This document shows, piece by piece, positions 35,191-46,837 of a stretch of DNA of 64,000 bases. How positions within the stretch are numbered: the first letter of the stretch is position 1; every line of letters begins with the position of its first letter. Made by a program: the position numbers and the translations under genes. Source of the stretch: Aspidapion aeneum (Eukaryota; Arthropoda; Insecta; Coleoptera; Brentidae); the NCBI GenBank assembly GCA_963576565.1, contig OY755042.1, positions 95,412,185-95,476,184 on the forward strand. The letters run 5' to 3'. The notes under the pieces are model-generated. The model had not been told where the DNA came from and searched no databases. It was given only the letters and a program-made list of their open reading frames with translations.

Positions 35191-35718
35191 CAATATTATG
35201 TTGAAAATGCTGTTTCCGTGTCCTCAAGCAAGGACTCTTATAGAAGAAATAAAAATCGAAAAAAGCGAGGTTAAGAAACCTGATTTTATCACGTTCATTT
35301 TTAATTGTCGTTGGTAAAAAATGGTAGATAAACGAAACAAAAAGCCGGATATAGTCGGTGAAAAAAATAGAATACATTACAAACATGTCCTTTTTAAAAT
35401 GTCGATCACGATTCTAGGTTTCGTTTTCAACAATTTAATTAGAAAAAGGACTTACTTTACCCTGTTTTGTTAATTAAGCTCATGAAGCGTTCTCTTTGAC
35501 GAATTTTAAATAGCTTTTATGTACTTAGTTTTCGGATTTACAAAATGGTAATACCATTGTGTTATTGCTGCCCAAAGTGCATACGCAGGGCCTCGCAAGG
35601 ATCACATCTCCATTTTCCGCACAGACAAAGCTTATAATTAAGTATTTATAAAGCAGGCACTTAAATAGCTTTTCTTTTTGAGGGGGCCAATATAGAAAGT
35701 GCTGATATTCAGTGAAGC
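35191..35718. other. Intergenic, nothing recognised
   Basis: AT-rich, two overlapping frames on opposite strands without domains. No repeat border recognised except the start of the next foldback. Confidence 0.4.
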
Positions 35719-36209
35719 GAAAGGAGGATGCACTAAATACATTGTTTACCGGGATGCGTCAGATGAGCTGAATTTGAGATATATTGAAGGCCAAACCTTC
35801 TTGATATTTTTACCAAAAAAAATTAGGGGGGGTCATAGAATTCGTTTTCGAGCTATACTTATTTAAAGGCACGCCACTGGAATATGGAGAATTATGACTT
35901 TTTGTAGTTTTTTGTAATAACTTATTGCCAAATAAAAATAAAAAACTGATATTAGTCTTATTTTATTGACAAAAGAGTCCTTTTAGGAATTTTATCAATT
36001 TTTGACATATAGTTGGCGTAACATACCTACAGAGTGGCTCAAAATAATTTTAAAAAAATACAGGAAAAGTACCTGAGATTTATTAAATATAAAGAAAGGA
36101 AACTAAAAATGCATAGTCTAAAATTAACTTCACTTGCTTTCATGTCAGTCATTTTAACTATTCTAGAGTCATGTTCGCATAATAGGTTATGTGATAAACT
36201 TACAGGGTG

Positions 36210-36330
36210 GTGGATGTGCTTTCGGGCTGTTCGGCTGGTCTCAGAGAACGAATTTCCAACGACGACGGCCGAACAGCCCGAAAGCACACCCACCATTGGA
36301 CGATGGCCGCGAAAGCCTTTCACAATTTGT
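36210..36330. mobile_element. 121-bp hairpin insert flanked by a 14-bp direct repeat
   Basis: The 14 bases 'aaacttacagggtg' occur at 36196-36209 and again at 36331-36344; the family A copy at 4340-4355 has this site once. The insert contains a hairpin with 27-bp arms, 'gtgctttcgggctgttcggc' (36216-36235) and 'gccgaacagcccgaaagcac' (36268-36287). It is GC-rich against an AT-rich background. Confidence 0.8.
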
Positions 36331-36868
36331 AAACTTACAGGGTGTTTCAAAAATATTTTTAATTAAACGCATGACATGTTAACTAATTGTCTACGGAATA
36401 GTGTGTTTACCGGGATGGGTTAAATAAGGTGAATGTATGATATATTGGAGCCCAAGCCGTCCAAATACTTATTTTGAAGATATTATTATTATGTCTTTGA
36501 CGAGAAGTTATAGCAAAAAACTACAAAAACTCATATTTTTCCATGATCCAGTAGCGCGCATTTAAATAATTATAGCTCGAAAATGAAACCGATGACCACT
36601 CAATTTTTTTGAGAGAAATATCAGGACGGCTTGGGCTCTAATATATCTTAAATTCACCTCATTTGACGCATCTCGGTAAACAGAGTATTCCGTAGACAAT
36701 TAGTAAGCATGTCATGCGTTGAATTAAAATTGTTATCACATGACCTATTATGCAAACATCACTCTAGAATAGTTAAAATGGCTAAAATGAAAGCAAGTGA
36801 AGTTAATTTTGACTATGCATTTTTAGTTTGCTTTCTTTATATTTAATAAATCTCAGGTATTTTTCCTA

Positions 36869-37246
36869 AGGATACTTATCGTAAAGGCAAGCCTTATAGG
36901 AAGCGAAGAAAACGTCAGACTTTCTATTTTTTGGTTATTATTTTTGACATGTTTTCCTCGGTTTCGCATTGGCGGTTCGGTTTTATTTTATAGATGTTGT
37001 TTTACACACTATGAAGGTACCTAAACTATATATATTTATGAAATTAAAATTAAAAAGTTATGCTACAAACTATCTTGAAACTGTATCATTCTTAAATAGA
37101 TCTTTAGACTGTGTTAAAACCACATTTTTAAAATAAGAACGAGCCGCCAATGCGAAACCGTGGAAAACATTTCAAAAATATAACCCAAAAATAGAAACTC
37201 AAAGAGGCTTCGCTACCTTTAAAGCTTGCTTTACGATGAGTGACCT
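36869..37246. mobile_element. MITE with ~105-bp TIRs, TA duplication
   Basis: Left 'aggatacttatcgtaaagg' and right inverted 'ctttacgatgagtgacct', TA at 36867-36868 and 37247-37248. Inner matches include 'gaaaccgtggaaaacat' against 'atgttttcctcggtttc' and 'cgccaatgcg'/'cgcattggcg'. It interrupts the right arm of the family A element between 'tttttcc' and 'attttttctgt'. A partial copy at about 47005-47174 was itself hit by a family C element. Confidence 0.85.
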
Positions 37247-37593
37247 TAATTTTTTCTGTATTTTTTGAAAAATTATTTTAAGCCACTCTGTAGGTATGTT
37301 ACGCAAACTATATGCCAAAAATTAAAAAAATTCCTAAAAGGGCTCTTTTGTCAATAAAACTAATATCAGTTTTTATTTTTATGTGGCGATAAGTTATTAC
37401 AAAAAAAACCACAAAAGGTGATATTTTTTTATATTTCAGTGGCGCGCATTTAAATAAGAACAGCTCGGAAACGACTCCTATGACCCCCCAATTTTTTTGG
37501 TTAAAATATCAGGAAGGTTTGGCCTTCAACATATCTCAAATTCAGCTCATTTGACGCATTCCGGTAAACAATGTACTTAGTGCCTTCTCATTT

Positions 37594-38909
37594 TTGTCCA
37601 AAAGACGTTAAAATTTCATGATAGAATGGAGAGAAGATAAAGTTTTGCATAAGGGGGTTGAAATAAGTCAATCAAATTTTAATACTTGCGACGTAGCGCC
37701 TAGTGAATTTTTACCTATAAAGGCAATAGGTCAAGCAAAAGAAGATCGCTGTAAACGCCGTCAGTAACTCAAAAGAGAAGTGCTGTCACCTTAAGAAATA
37801 AGCTGCTAGTTTTTAAGAAAATCTCTTTATTCCGAAGAAGCTTACGGATCTTGAAGACAAATTAAGATGCGAGAGTCATGCATAAAATATGTCTTAAGTA
37901 AGGAAATTATCCCAAGGTTAGGTTGGATGCTTTACGGAGTAGTTTTACTGATTTCTCTCAAAAGAATACATTTGGTGTCACAGGTGTTAAGAAATAAGAT
38001 GTTGCAGGCTGTCCCCTTTAAAGCCCTGTCTGTGTACACAACTGAGGGATTACTTTTGGGATAGCAAATGGGTATGTCACAAAGAGATGTCAGATGTTTA
38101 GATATAGATGCTGCCGTAGCTAACGGGACCTACTAACTATACATTTTAATTTTAAAACTTAGAAAGTTTAGTGTGCATAAAATAAATAAAGATATAACTT
38201 ACTTTTAGCTATAAGCATAGTATTTTTATTTTTTAATTTAATTTAAAATATCTGCTGTCTGAAGCAAGTCGGAAGAATTTATTGTTTGTATCTCTTTTCG
38301 CCTTCCCCACAAACGTATAATGAAAAGGAAATTTATACATTTTGCTTTGTGTTCCTAAAAGCTCAGTGTTGCTTTTTTGATTAAAACATTATTATCTACG
38401 AGAGAGGTGCCAAAAGTTTTCGGATTAACTTAATTCTAGAGGAGTTATAGACGTAGAATGAGAAACAAAAAGGTCTGATTAACTTCGCAAGGGTGTCACA
38501 TTGACCCAGCAGTGTTCTGAGGAGTCCCATAAGGGAGAAACAGTTAACTGTGAACACTTATTAGGTGTCCATTAGATCTTGGACCGCCGTGAGGTTTGCT
38601 TTTGTGCTACCCACGAAAAAATATGAGAGAAACAAAAACTTATTTTTACCCGATTAGCTACGAAAACTCGTTTGAATTCTAGAGGAGATTTTGCAAACCA
38701 AGTTAATATATTAAACTATAATGTCCCTAAATAAGTTGGTTTATAAAATAACGTTACTATGTAAACCAAGAAGATCTAAATTATTTCTTTTAACAATAAA
38801 AATTCTGTTTTTTTTTAAATCTGGGACTTTTTATATATAAAGACGTTACTTTGTTTTATGATCAACAATACTTAATATTTTAAATTAACTAATATTCAGT
38901 TACTAGTTT
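37594..38909. other. Unassigned, no gene recognised
   Basis: About 1.3 kb of moderate-GC sequence. The direct phrase 'aattctagaggag' occurs at 38434 and 38677. The frame 37867-38064 has no domain. This may be old transposon or intron. Confidence 0.35.
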
Positions 38910-39122
38910 TTATAGTAAATATTTTGATCTTTTGCCGCTCGCACCCAATATGACATCTAATTTTAAATATTGCTCCCCATAATTGAACTTTGTCATTACC
39001 TCATCAATCCTCGGTAAAGGGTATTTTATATCTTGTAGTTCTTTGTTTACAGTTATTTTATAGTCGCAACACAATCTGACACGCCTATCTTTTTTAAGTA
39101 TTGATACAATGCTGACGAGCAC
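38910..39122 (-). pseudogene. Gypsy-type reverse transcriptase fragment
   Basis: The 70-residue minus-strand frame reads 'SILKKDRRVRLCCDYKITVN' then 'YPLPRIDEVM' and 'LKLDV', the fingers-to-motif-A segment of a Ty3/Gypsy RT (canonical 'KKdG.iRlC.DYk.lN', 'YPlPri', 'f.klDl'). The Gln-containing continuation is lost and no LTR, integrase or protease is nearby. It is a short orphan piece. Confidence 0.85.
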
Positions 39123-39484
39123 AGAACTTAAATTTAGTCAAAAACTTTTAACAATTACCTCGTATGTTGCATACTCATACTCAAACCGTTCCTCATTAAA
39201 AGTCGGTATTTTTTGCTGGACCTGCTGCTCCATTCCGTCCGTTTGTTAAATTTCTCACAGCCAACCTGTTCGGCGGTTGCTTTATGCTCAATTTATTTTA
39301 ATAAAGTTAACTTGAAAAGTTCATTATTTGGCTCTTTGTGCTGCCACACGGAAAAAACCACCTCGTGCTCTCATTACATCGCATTAAGTTCGGTCAGTTT
39401 AAAATGGTTTACGAGTGGACCCTGTAGGCTATAATGGGTCATACATTTTGTTGTTTTTTTTATTGATTTCTGATTTATAAAGAT
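39123..39484. other. Unassigned
   Basis: A plus-strand 73-codon frame (39213-39434) has Cys- and Ser-rich composition but no recognisable domain. Confidence 0.35.
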
Positions 39485-39910
39485 GGTCTTATAAAACCGT
39501 TTTACCTAAAGTTTTTAAAAAGAAATAAATATAAACTTTGGTCATTTAGTTTTTTTCATTACTTTAGGTCATCACAAAAGTGTTTTATGGAGCTAAAAGG
39601 TTACCTTATATCCTTTTGTTTTTATAGTTACCAGTAGTTTAAAAGTAAATAGGATTAGATAGGCGGCCATATAGAACCCAGTTTCCATAAGGTTTTTAAG
39701 AGTGGTAAATATAAACTTTAGACTTTTGGTTTTTGCCATTACTTTTAGGCATTTTGAAAAGTTTTTATAGGAAGGCTTAAAGGTAAACTTAATTATTTTG
39801 TATTTATAGTTACCCATAGCTGTATATTAAATATTATTTAAATAGGCGGCCATATAAAACCTTGTTTCCTTAAGGGTTCTGACAGAAGTAAGTAAATACT
39901 TTCGTGTTTT
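39485..39910 (+). repeat. Tandem repeat with ~180-bp monomers
   Basis: The phrases 'aaatataaactttgg..', 'ccattacttta.g.cat', 'ttttgt.tttatagttacc' and 'ataggcggccatata' recur about every 180 bp (starts near 39485, 39662 and 39846). Two full units plus a partial one are seen. Monomers are ~80% alike by eye. Non-coding, satellite-like. Confidence 0.7.
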
Positions 39911-41440
39911 ATTTTTTTTTTAGGTATTTCTAGTAAAAATAATAGATATACCTAGGTACAGATTGGGACCTACCTATTGCAAGATTGATTATTTAAAGCC
40001 CAATAATTAATAATTGTTGAGTTTCCGTCCTCCTGGGTAGGACACCCAGGCCTAGATAAGGCCTGTTTAGACGGCCAATATAAGAGGTTGCCCTCCAACC
40101 TGCAGGCATAACGAATATCATTGCTCAGGCCCTCTCGATTGTGTCGAAACTGCACGATAAAAAACATTTAAAAGTGTTGAATTATACGCTTTTAAACACT
40201 TTAAAAAACAAATACAAAAAATTTAAGTGAGGTTATGTTGACTATGTTTACTTTGTTCTTTTTTGTTGGTTTCATAAGGGCACTCAAAAATCCTTGTTGC
40301 GATACAGTAACAAATAAAACCAAGTGACCACTATAAAACCATAATGGCGTATATAAATTTATTAAAAAAATATTGTTAGGAGAAAATATTTATCTAGTCG
40401 TTTTAGCAGTGTTTTTTAACAATAATTGTTACTTTAATTTTGATTTATGTAAACCAAACAGACATTTTTATTGGTGAATAGTGTAAATTATTTTTCATTT
40501 ATTTTAAATATTTGTTATTTTGTTATCAAAAAACAATTAAAAAGCATTTTTGAGCTGGCGCGCTTGTTTTGAGAGCTTTTCAGATACGATTTTATCAGAA
40601 AAATTAATCTGGCAGGCAACTTGATCATCAATAAAACGACAAACTCGGTATATTTTTATGTGATAAAATAATTTTGAGACTCTGGCAATTTTGTGACCTA
40701 AATTATTTTATATAGCCATTGTGAATCTAAAATATCGTCATAGCTTTTATAGGAAAACTTCTTTACTTAAAAGGTATTATGGTATTCAACAGAATCGCCA
40801 GGATACCAAATTACCAAATCTATTTTATAATAGGATAGATGACGTTTCTGAGTTGCTTTTAGAACCTGGCATAATAGCTTTAGGCTCTAAAAGGTTCTAT
40901 ACTGGTGGAACCGCTAGAGGGCGAAGCTGGAGTTTATTTCTTAGGGTTTTATAGTGAGTTTAATACATAGGTTGCCACCACCAATTGGGGAGCCCCATTT
41001 AGAAGGTCTAAGGGGTATATAAGGGTAATGGGAACGTGCTAGCGACCAAACATTGAAACTAATGGTTTTAAGGAAAGGCGCTGGCAACCTTTTAGCTTCT
41101 GCTATAAATAAAGAAATGTTACTTGGGCGGTGCCCCCGCACAGGGCGTGATCGTCAATCTTCTAAGTCAATTTTTGTAGAGGGGGGCGCCAAACTCTAAT
41201 ATTGCACCGGGCGCCAATTACCCTAGTTACGGCGCTGCCTCGTTTAAAACGTGTACCAAATGTCTTAATAAGGATATAAATCCGTACCAAGTTTTAAGGG
41301 GGACCTGACGTTTTATAGGCCTAGCAACTATACCCAACAGATGCCACCTCAGTGTTATAGTCTCAAGAGACTTTTTATGAACTTTAAAAATTTTTCCCAC
41401 ATAACGTACTTTTTGAAAATGAAATGTTTTTTTGTTTCAG
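39911..41440. other. Unassigned, possible flank of a host gene
   Basis: GC-richer islets at 40015-40150 and 40990-41240 lie in AT-rich DNA. A TATA-like 'ggtatataaggg' at 41011 stands before a GC-rich stretch. Frame 40721-40954 has no domain. 41150-41230 has 'ggggggcgcc' and 'gggcgcc' phrases typical of small GC-ended MITEs. Confidence 0.3.
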
Positions 41441-41519
41441 ATTTTAAGCAATGATACGTTTGTGGAAAAGGACTTGTCGGAGCAAGATGCGGTCACGATG
41501 TTGTCTATTTTATTGGTCG
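41441..41519 (+). CDS. Candidate internal exon, P450-like helix-I region
   Basis: A pyrimidine tract and acceptor 'tttttttgtttcag' is followed by 79 bases open in one frame, then the donor 'gtaagt'. The 26 residues end 'LSEQDAVTMLSILLVG', and with the split last codon (phase 1) would lead into the next exon. The pattern, an acidic 'F.ekDL..q..TM' helix running into a small hydrophobic stretch and Gly, resembles the start of helix I in insect CYP4-like cytochromes P450, where 'AGxDTT' follows. The key Gly-x-Asp/Glu-Thr-Thr would lie in the next exon, which I could not find. Identity is an inference; the splice structure is seen. Flanking exons are not recognised within the window. Confidence 0.45.
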
Positions 41520-42108
41520 GTAAGTTTTCTCGTCAAAACACTATTTTAGTTGTGGGGATTGCCGGGGTGTGGCGCTAGGTGTCATAAATATTTTTCAACG
41601 ACAGAAATATTAGCCTATTGTCTACCACTTGACAACTATTTCAAAAGTAATAGACTTTGACGAACAGACAAATCAGTGTTGATCAGGCTTTTGATTTTTC
41701 CAAAGGAACCCTTCAAAAACCAAAAATTCAAATTTCCCGCCTACAAAAAAGTTTAAATCTCCCGCCATTAGATGAGTCCCGTTAATTTATTTTAATAAAA
41801 TTAAAAGAAATGCTTTTTAAAATTTTATTTTAAAAGAATAAAACCTCTATAACAAACTCAAATAAAAATAGAAAGCTACCTATCTGTATTATCGCGATCT
41901 CATACTGATGTTTTTAAATCGGCTTAGAGGATACAATGAATTCCTTGCGTGTTCAGAATTCCAATAGAGCAGCGAAATATAAAGAGTTAAAGCATCCACT
42001 CACTATTATTACTCTTCTATACAATATTACAGTATTAGAGGTGGTGCCCCAAAATAAGCGTAAAAATACCGCAACAACTATACGAAAATTCGCACTGCTT
42101 ACAACATA
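41520..42108. other. Probable intron sequence
   Basis: Follows the candidate donor. AT-rich with no repeat border until the MITE at 42109. The frame at 41936-42157 has no domain. Confidence 0.35.
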
Positions 42109-42390
42109 CCGGGTGGGCAAAAAAAACCGGACAATTTTTTATTATTATAAGTTTTGAAGTATTTAATCGATTTTAATGGGACAAACTGCACTTGGTAGAG
42201 AATTAATCAGATTTGCGAATCAAGATGGTGGACGAAATTAAAAGGTACCCTTCAAAGATGCTCGATTATTCTTGTGTTGCGAACATGTTTTAATTACTTA
42301 TTTAAATTAGTAAAAAACCTGCATTCTTGCCACGCACAACAACGTACGATTCAGCAAAATCGGTTCAGTGGTTCTAAAAAGTGTCAGGCA
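42109..42390. mobile_element. MITE (49164 family), truncated copy
   Basis: Starts after a TA with 'ccgggtgggcaaaaaaaacc' and follows the full copy at 49164-49631: 'cgattttaatggga', 'aaactgcacttgg', 'aagatggtggacgaaat', 'cagcaaaatcggttcagtgg'. The right arm is missing. Confidence 0.8.
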
Positions 42391-42957
42391 CTATTTTAAG
42401 AGACTCACATTGCAGGCTGACAGTTGATCTTTCAAAATTGACATACCAAAGTCGAATTTAAACTTAAGTCGTTTATTTATCTATAATTAAAGTCGACAGT
42501 ATTTATTTCGGTTCGCATAGTAAATAAAATCCTTATGTTCAAAGATTAGCTGTCATATTCCAATGCAGAACTGTCAAAATACGGTCTGACACTATTATTG
42601 TATGGCTTTGTTCCAATAAGTCCCTAATAATAAGAGACGGCAAGCCAGAGGGAACTTCCATGTTTATGAATGATCCTTACCCAATTTAGAATACTCTTGT
42701 TTTAACCAACCAACTTTTTTTATCCTTGTAGCACGCCTTGTTGTAAGTATCCAAAAAATGTTACCGCTGGCACACTCGCCCACTTCTTTAATCTTGCCTT
42801 ATTATTCCCACATTCGTAGAATACAAAGAAACAGGGCGCTGTCTATGGCAACACATTTCGGGCTTTCCATATTTAAAAAGTTTATTTCATAATTTTTTAG
42901 ATAAGTTTTTGACATCCATTATAACAATCAGCATAGGCCAGCGAGAAAAAATTATTA
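42391..42957. other. Intergenic or intronic, nothing recognised
   Basis: No domain or clear repeat. Confidence 0.4.
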
Positions 42958-42965
42958 ATTAAACC

Positions 42966-43170
42966 AGGGCTATCAAAACGGACGGGCCACGACAACTTTG
43001 TTGACTTCAAAGGGGGGGCTGAATTTCTTTTTGATGAAATATTTGATTTTTTTTTAAATAAAGCTGGTTTTGATATTGTTTTTACTATATATTTGAAAAA
43101 CATTTTTTTTTAATAAATTAGTTAATTTTTTAAATAAATTAATTAACAAGTTTTTTTTTTGTTGGCCTTG
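42966..43170. mobile_element. Family C deletion derivative, 205 bp
   Basis: Starts 'agggctatcaaaacggacgg' and ends 'gttggccttg', i.e. family C in inverted orientation with most of the interior removed. Flanks 'attaaacc' (42958-42965) and 'attaagcc' (43171-43178) agree at 7 of 8 positions, a target duplication of 8 bp. Confidence 0.88.
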
Positions 43171-43790
43171 ATTAAGCCCAAAATTCTACAAACATTTTTT
43201 TGTAAACATTATTTATTTTTCTGTTAAAGTTGAAGTACTTTTTGATTAAACTAGTCACTCTCTTTTTAAAGTTGGATTGTTTAAAGAAGTACTTAAAAGC
43301 AAAAAAAACAAAAAAAGTCATGTGATGTAATCTCGCACATGCGCACATCCGTTTTCAGATAAAACATAAATAAAAAAGAAAAGTTGGGCAGCTTTTTATT
43401 TCACACGGTTTCCTATAGAGTCAACTTTAATTTTTATTTTAATATTTAATTTTATTTTTCTTTGTATATACCCAGCTTAAATGATTTTATCATGCTAAAA
43501 TATTTTTAAAATGTTATCGATTCGTTTTCAAAATATTAGCATTTCAGAAATGATAAAATTGTGATTTTCAATCGTCGGTAATTTTTTTTTATCAAATAGA
43601 GATAGGATTATAAAAGTATTTTTTACCAAGCTGCTATTTGACCAGTGTCGGGCAGGCACAACGGGCAACCGGTACGCTCTCTTTTTAAAAGCCAGATCAG
43701 AGCCGTAACAATCTTTTCTGGCGCCCAAAGCAAACTACAAAATTTTCGCTCCCTCTTATTTCCCTATAAAATTATCAATTGTTTTTCGCC
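43171..43790. other. Intergenic or intronic, nothing recognised
   Basis: AT-rich with a slightly GC-richer stretch at 43640-43740 whose 66-codon frame has no domain. Confidence 0.4.
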
Positions 43791-44100
43791 TAAAATGTAT
43801 TAATACTTGGGTGTATTTTGACCTATCTTAGCAATATCATCGTGACGTCTGTCTGTGCATGTGTTTCGGAGTGTATGCCTGTCCGTAACACGATAGCTCC
43901 TAAACTGCTTAACCGATTTTCACGACATTTTCACGAAAAAAAGTGTTCAATACTGTAACGAGCTGACTAGATTTTGGTGAAAAACCATTGATGCTAATGC
44001 GTTTTTTGACACTTTAAAAATTGAAAATATGATAAGTTTTTAACTGATTTTCAAAAAATTGGTCGATTAGTTTACGAGATATTTGCTTATAAATTTACCA
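43791..44100. repeat. Family D fragment
   Basis: Shares 'tgacctatcttagcaatatc', 'gtccgtaacacgatagctcc' and 'accgattttcacgacattt' with the copy at 48230-48370, same orientation. The left terminal phrase is missing. Confidence 0.8.
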
Positions 44101-44399
44101 TGGTTCCAAATTCGATACGAATTGTCCTAAAATCTAAATTGACCTATTTTTTCACAAAATTAAAGGTTTGTAAAGAGAATCAAACACCATTTAATACAAG
44201 GCATCACTTGTCCCACTTTCTATATTCAAATTCTAGGGTTGATATTTACGCCTCTACAAAAATTCCAAACTTGCCAAGAAGATAGAGAAACCTTGGGTGG
44301 AACCTTTTCAGTCTACCACCCTGTATAATCAATGGTTAAAGTAAGGCTCATATTTTCATATCCAGGATATTTCCGTTTTCTATTTTTAATTATGGAAAA

Positions 44400-45540
44400 T
44401 ATTTTTTGCGATGTTAAGTCGTCTAAGAATTTTAAAGTTCTAAACAGGGTTGTTGGGTCAGTGACATGCAAACTCTAGTCAAAGTTTAAAAAAGAAAACA
44501 AACTTAAAAACTTTATCTCCTGATGAGAGCAGTAAAAATGCAAAATGCGGTTGAGATAGGGACATAGGAGCCATGGTATTTTAAAGTAAAAGAACGCATA
44601 GTGTAAGGGTGCTTGACAACTTCAAAGAAATTGTCTTTTTTTTTATTGTAAGGCGCATTGACCACTAAGGTCATTAGCGCACTCAAAAAAAAAATTACCA
44701 AATTAAAGTCTTTTAAAAATTTGAGAAGATGGTTGGTGGTCTGTTCACTATTGTTTAGTAGTTCCATTAAATTGTTTTTCAGTTTGTGTTTGTGTCTCTG
44801 GTTGTTGTAGTTTGGGCAGTCAATTAATATGTGTCTCACTGTGATTATTACACGGCACTGGGCGCAAATAGGTGCATTGGTTTTTTTTAAATATGTTCGT
44901 GAGTTAATTTAATGTGACCTATTCTTAACCTAGTTGTTATTATTTGAACTCGGCGAGATTTTGGTAAAAATGACCACTTGTTTACGGATTTTTTTATTTC
45001 GCGTAATTTGGATGTAGAATTTTCCCACTTTTCTTGCCACATTGATTGTATTTTAGATTTTAGCCACGTTTTAAAATCACTACCTACAGTTTGATTTAGA
45101 ACTTTAGAGTTTGTGTCACTTATCGCGTTTTTAGCTTGTAAGTCCGCCATCTCATTTCCCTTAATATTTACGTGGGAAGGAACCCACATGAGAACCACAG
45201 TCAGGAATTTTGGAGTTTAAAAAGCTGTTCTTTAATAAGTTGAACTATTGGGTGCTTTGAGTAAACGAAGGTAATTGAATGAAGTGCACTTAGGGAATCC
45301 GTTACTATTACACTGTACTTCTGTTTTTTGCTGTCTACATAGATCAAAGCTTCATATATAGCATAAAGTTCTGCGCTGTATACACTGGTAAATTTGCTTA
45401 ATTTAAAATGTCTTGAGAACTGGTCTTATGAGTATTTTTGTTGTCTTGATATTTAAATGGCCTGGAAACAAAGACAGCTATTCTACCTCTGCTACAAAGT
45501 ACTTTGTAGCTGGTGGCCTTTGACAGTGGTACTGTCAAAC
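44400..45540 (-). pseudogene. LINE RNase H and tail (I/Jockey-like)
   Basis: Minus strand. RNase H blocks read 'FTSVYSAELYAIYEALIYV' near 45400, 'VTDSLSALHSI' near 45300, and 'WVPSHVNIKGNEMADLQAKN' near 45185 (ending in the usual metal-binding Asp). The tail reads 'RLRIGHIKLTHEHI', then after a break 'AQCRVIITVRHILIDCPNY', the post-RNase-H Cys-His motif of I/Jockey-type LINEs. Stops and frameshifts (for example near 45200 and 44885) show it is dead. The RT is missing. It differs from the Jockey/R1-like fragments at 11840 and 59895, so it is a separate family. Confidence 0.88.
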
Positions 45541-46266
45541 CGAGTGGCTTCTAAATTAATAAATTTATTATTCATTACGATGACGAAAGGGTATTTATTA
45601 AACAAATATCAAACTTTACTACTAATAAACTATTGAATTTGAATATTTTTACACTCTTTAAACTTTTAAGATTTTAGGAAACTTTTGTAGGTTTGTTTTA
45701 AATATATTTATTTACCAATATTTAAAACGTTGATCTACTGTTTAGGTTTGGGATTTTACACTGATTAAAATTACCGATGTTAGGGCAACGAATGGTTTGT
45801 ATTTGATGCTAAGAAACCAGAAAACAGAAACAATATTTTAAAACACTGGAAACTGCAATAATAAAAAGGTTTAAAATTAAAATAATCTAAAAGTAAAGAA
45901 GCGAAGTGAAGCCTAAGAAAACTAACTAAAGAATGCTTTGTAACAATTTTATTGTTTCAATGAAAACTACCCTGCTCTGTAGGCACTCATAGCGTGCCGT
46001 TAATTCGCCCAAACTCTAATGATAAAGCCAAATACGTTTTAGCATAAATACATGTTCAAAGAATCAAAAAGTGAAGCCCTTATAGCTGTCTTTGGAAACA
46101 ATGGCAAATTTGAATTCGCGGACGCGAATTTTTAATTACGCAGGCGTGTCTCTTGTCATGTAGACACACAGCTGCCGTGTGGGTGGAGGCCATCTTTCTT
46201 GCTTAATTACATTTTGCGGTGTTTTGCGTTTGTCGTGTAAAATTATGTTTTTTCTCTGTTAAAAAT
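45541..46266. other. Unassigned; possible promoter of the THAP-like exon
   Basis: The last 140 bases before the ATG are GC-richer ('gcaggcgtgtctcttg', 'cgtgtgggtggaggccatc'). A small palindrome 'attcgcggacgcgaat' lies at 46115-46130. These could be promoter or terminus of a transposon. Confidence 0.35.
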
Positions 46267-46341
46267 GGGCAATAATTCACGAAAAACATGTGCGGTTTGT
46301 GAAAAAATATCCGGGAGAAGTACGGGAGTGCGATTCCATAG
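46267..46341 (+). CDS. Candidate first exon of a THAP-domain gene
   Basis: ATG in 'aaaaatgggc' context opens 25 codons with 'CAVCEKISGRSTGVRFHR' and then 'ag|gtaact', a plausible splice donor. Cys-x2-Cys followed by a spacer and 'FHRF'-like ending is the layout of the first part of THAP domains, whose first intron often lies at this 'FH.F' point. The rest of the domain (Trp, Cys-x2-His) was not found downstream, where the P450-like gene strand and repeats continue. It could be a host gene or the 5' end of another P-like transposon. Confidence 0.4.
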
Positions 46342-46837
46342 GTAACTACTTTTATTTTTCTTCATAATTTGTTAATAAAGTTAAGAGTGGTTTATAAGTG
46401 CCATTAAACACTCTTCATGGTGTCCACAATAAATTTACACAATTATTTTTCGAAAAACTACAATTTTAATCCACAATTTGATAAATTTTCAACCAATCAA
46501 CTAGTTTTTAGAAAAACATAATAGACATAACCCTAAACTTTTGACAACTGTCAAATAATATAGTGACGTATCGGAGTATGTTCCAAAACCATCAAAACTA
46601 ACGCATGCACAGTAACCAAAATCCTGTCTACCCGAAAAAGTCCTGGCCTTAAGTATCGCGTGTGAGAGTGAATGGGTATGCCCCATATTTATACTCTAAC
46701 GTATTTGGGTAAAGCGCTCCGTAAAAAAGAGAAAGACTATGCTACCGTTACAAATTAAAATTAACAGTGTGCTTTTGAAAAATTGATAATAGTTTGTTAA
46801 ATTTGTTTCCAGTTACAAAATATAAATTATTGTAATG
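46342..46837. other. Unassigned
   Basis: Follows the candidate donor; no second exon recognised. 61-codon minus frame (46501-46686) has no domain. Confidence 0.35.

Larger units (their letters stand above)
35719..37593. mobile_element. Family A foldback element, second copy, with nested palindrome and inserts
   Basis: Outer arms match 3867-4771: left 'aaaggaggatgcactaaat' and 'gatatattgaaggcc', right 'ggccttcaacatatctc' and 'agtgccttctcattttt'. Inside is a further inverted pair (36060-36410 against 36680-36865): 'tctacggaatagtgtg'/'tattccgtagac', 'catgacatgtta'/'agcatgtcatgcg', 'gagatttattaaatata'/'tatatttaataaatctc'. Another pair is 'ggagcccaagccgtcc' (36448) and 'ggacggcttgggctc' (36622). 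Two later inserts are recorded separately (36210-36330 and 36869-37246). Non-coding. Confidence 0.85.
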
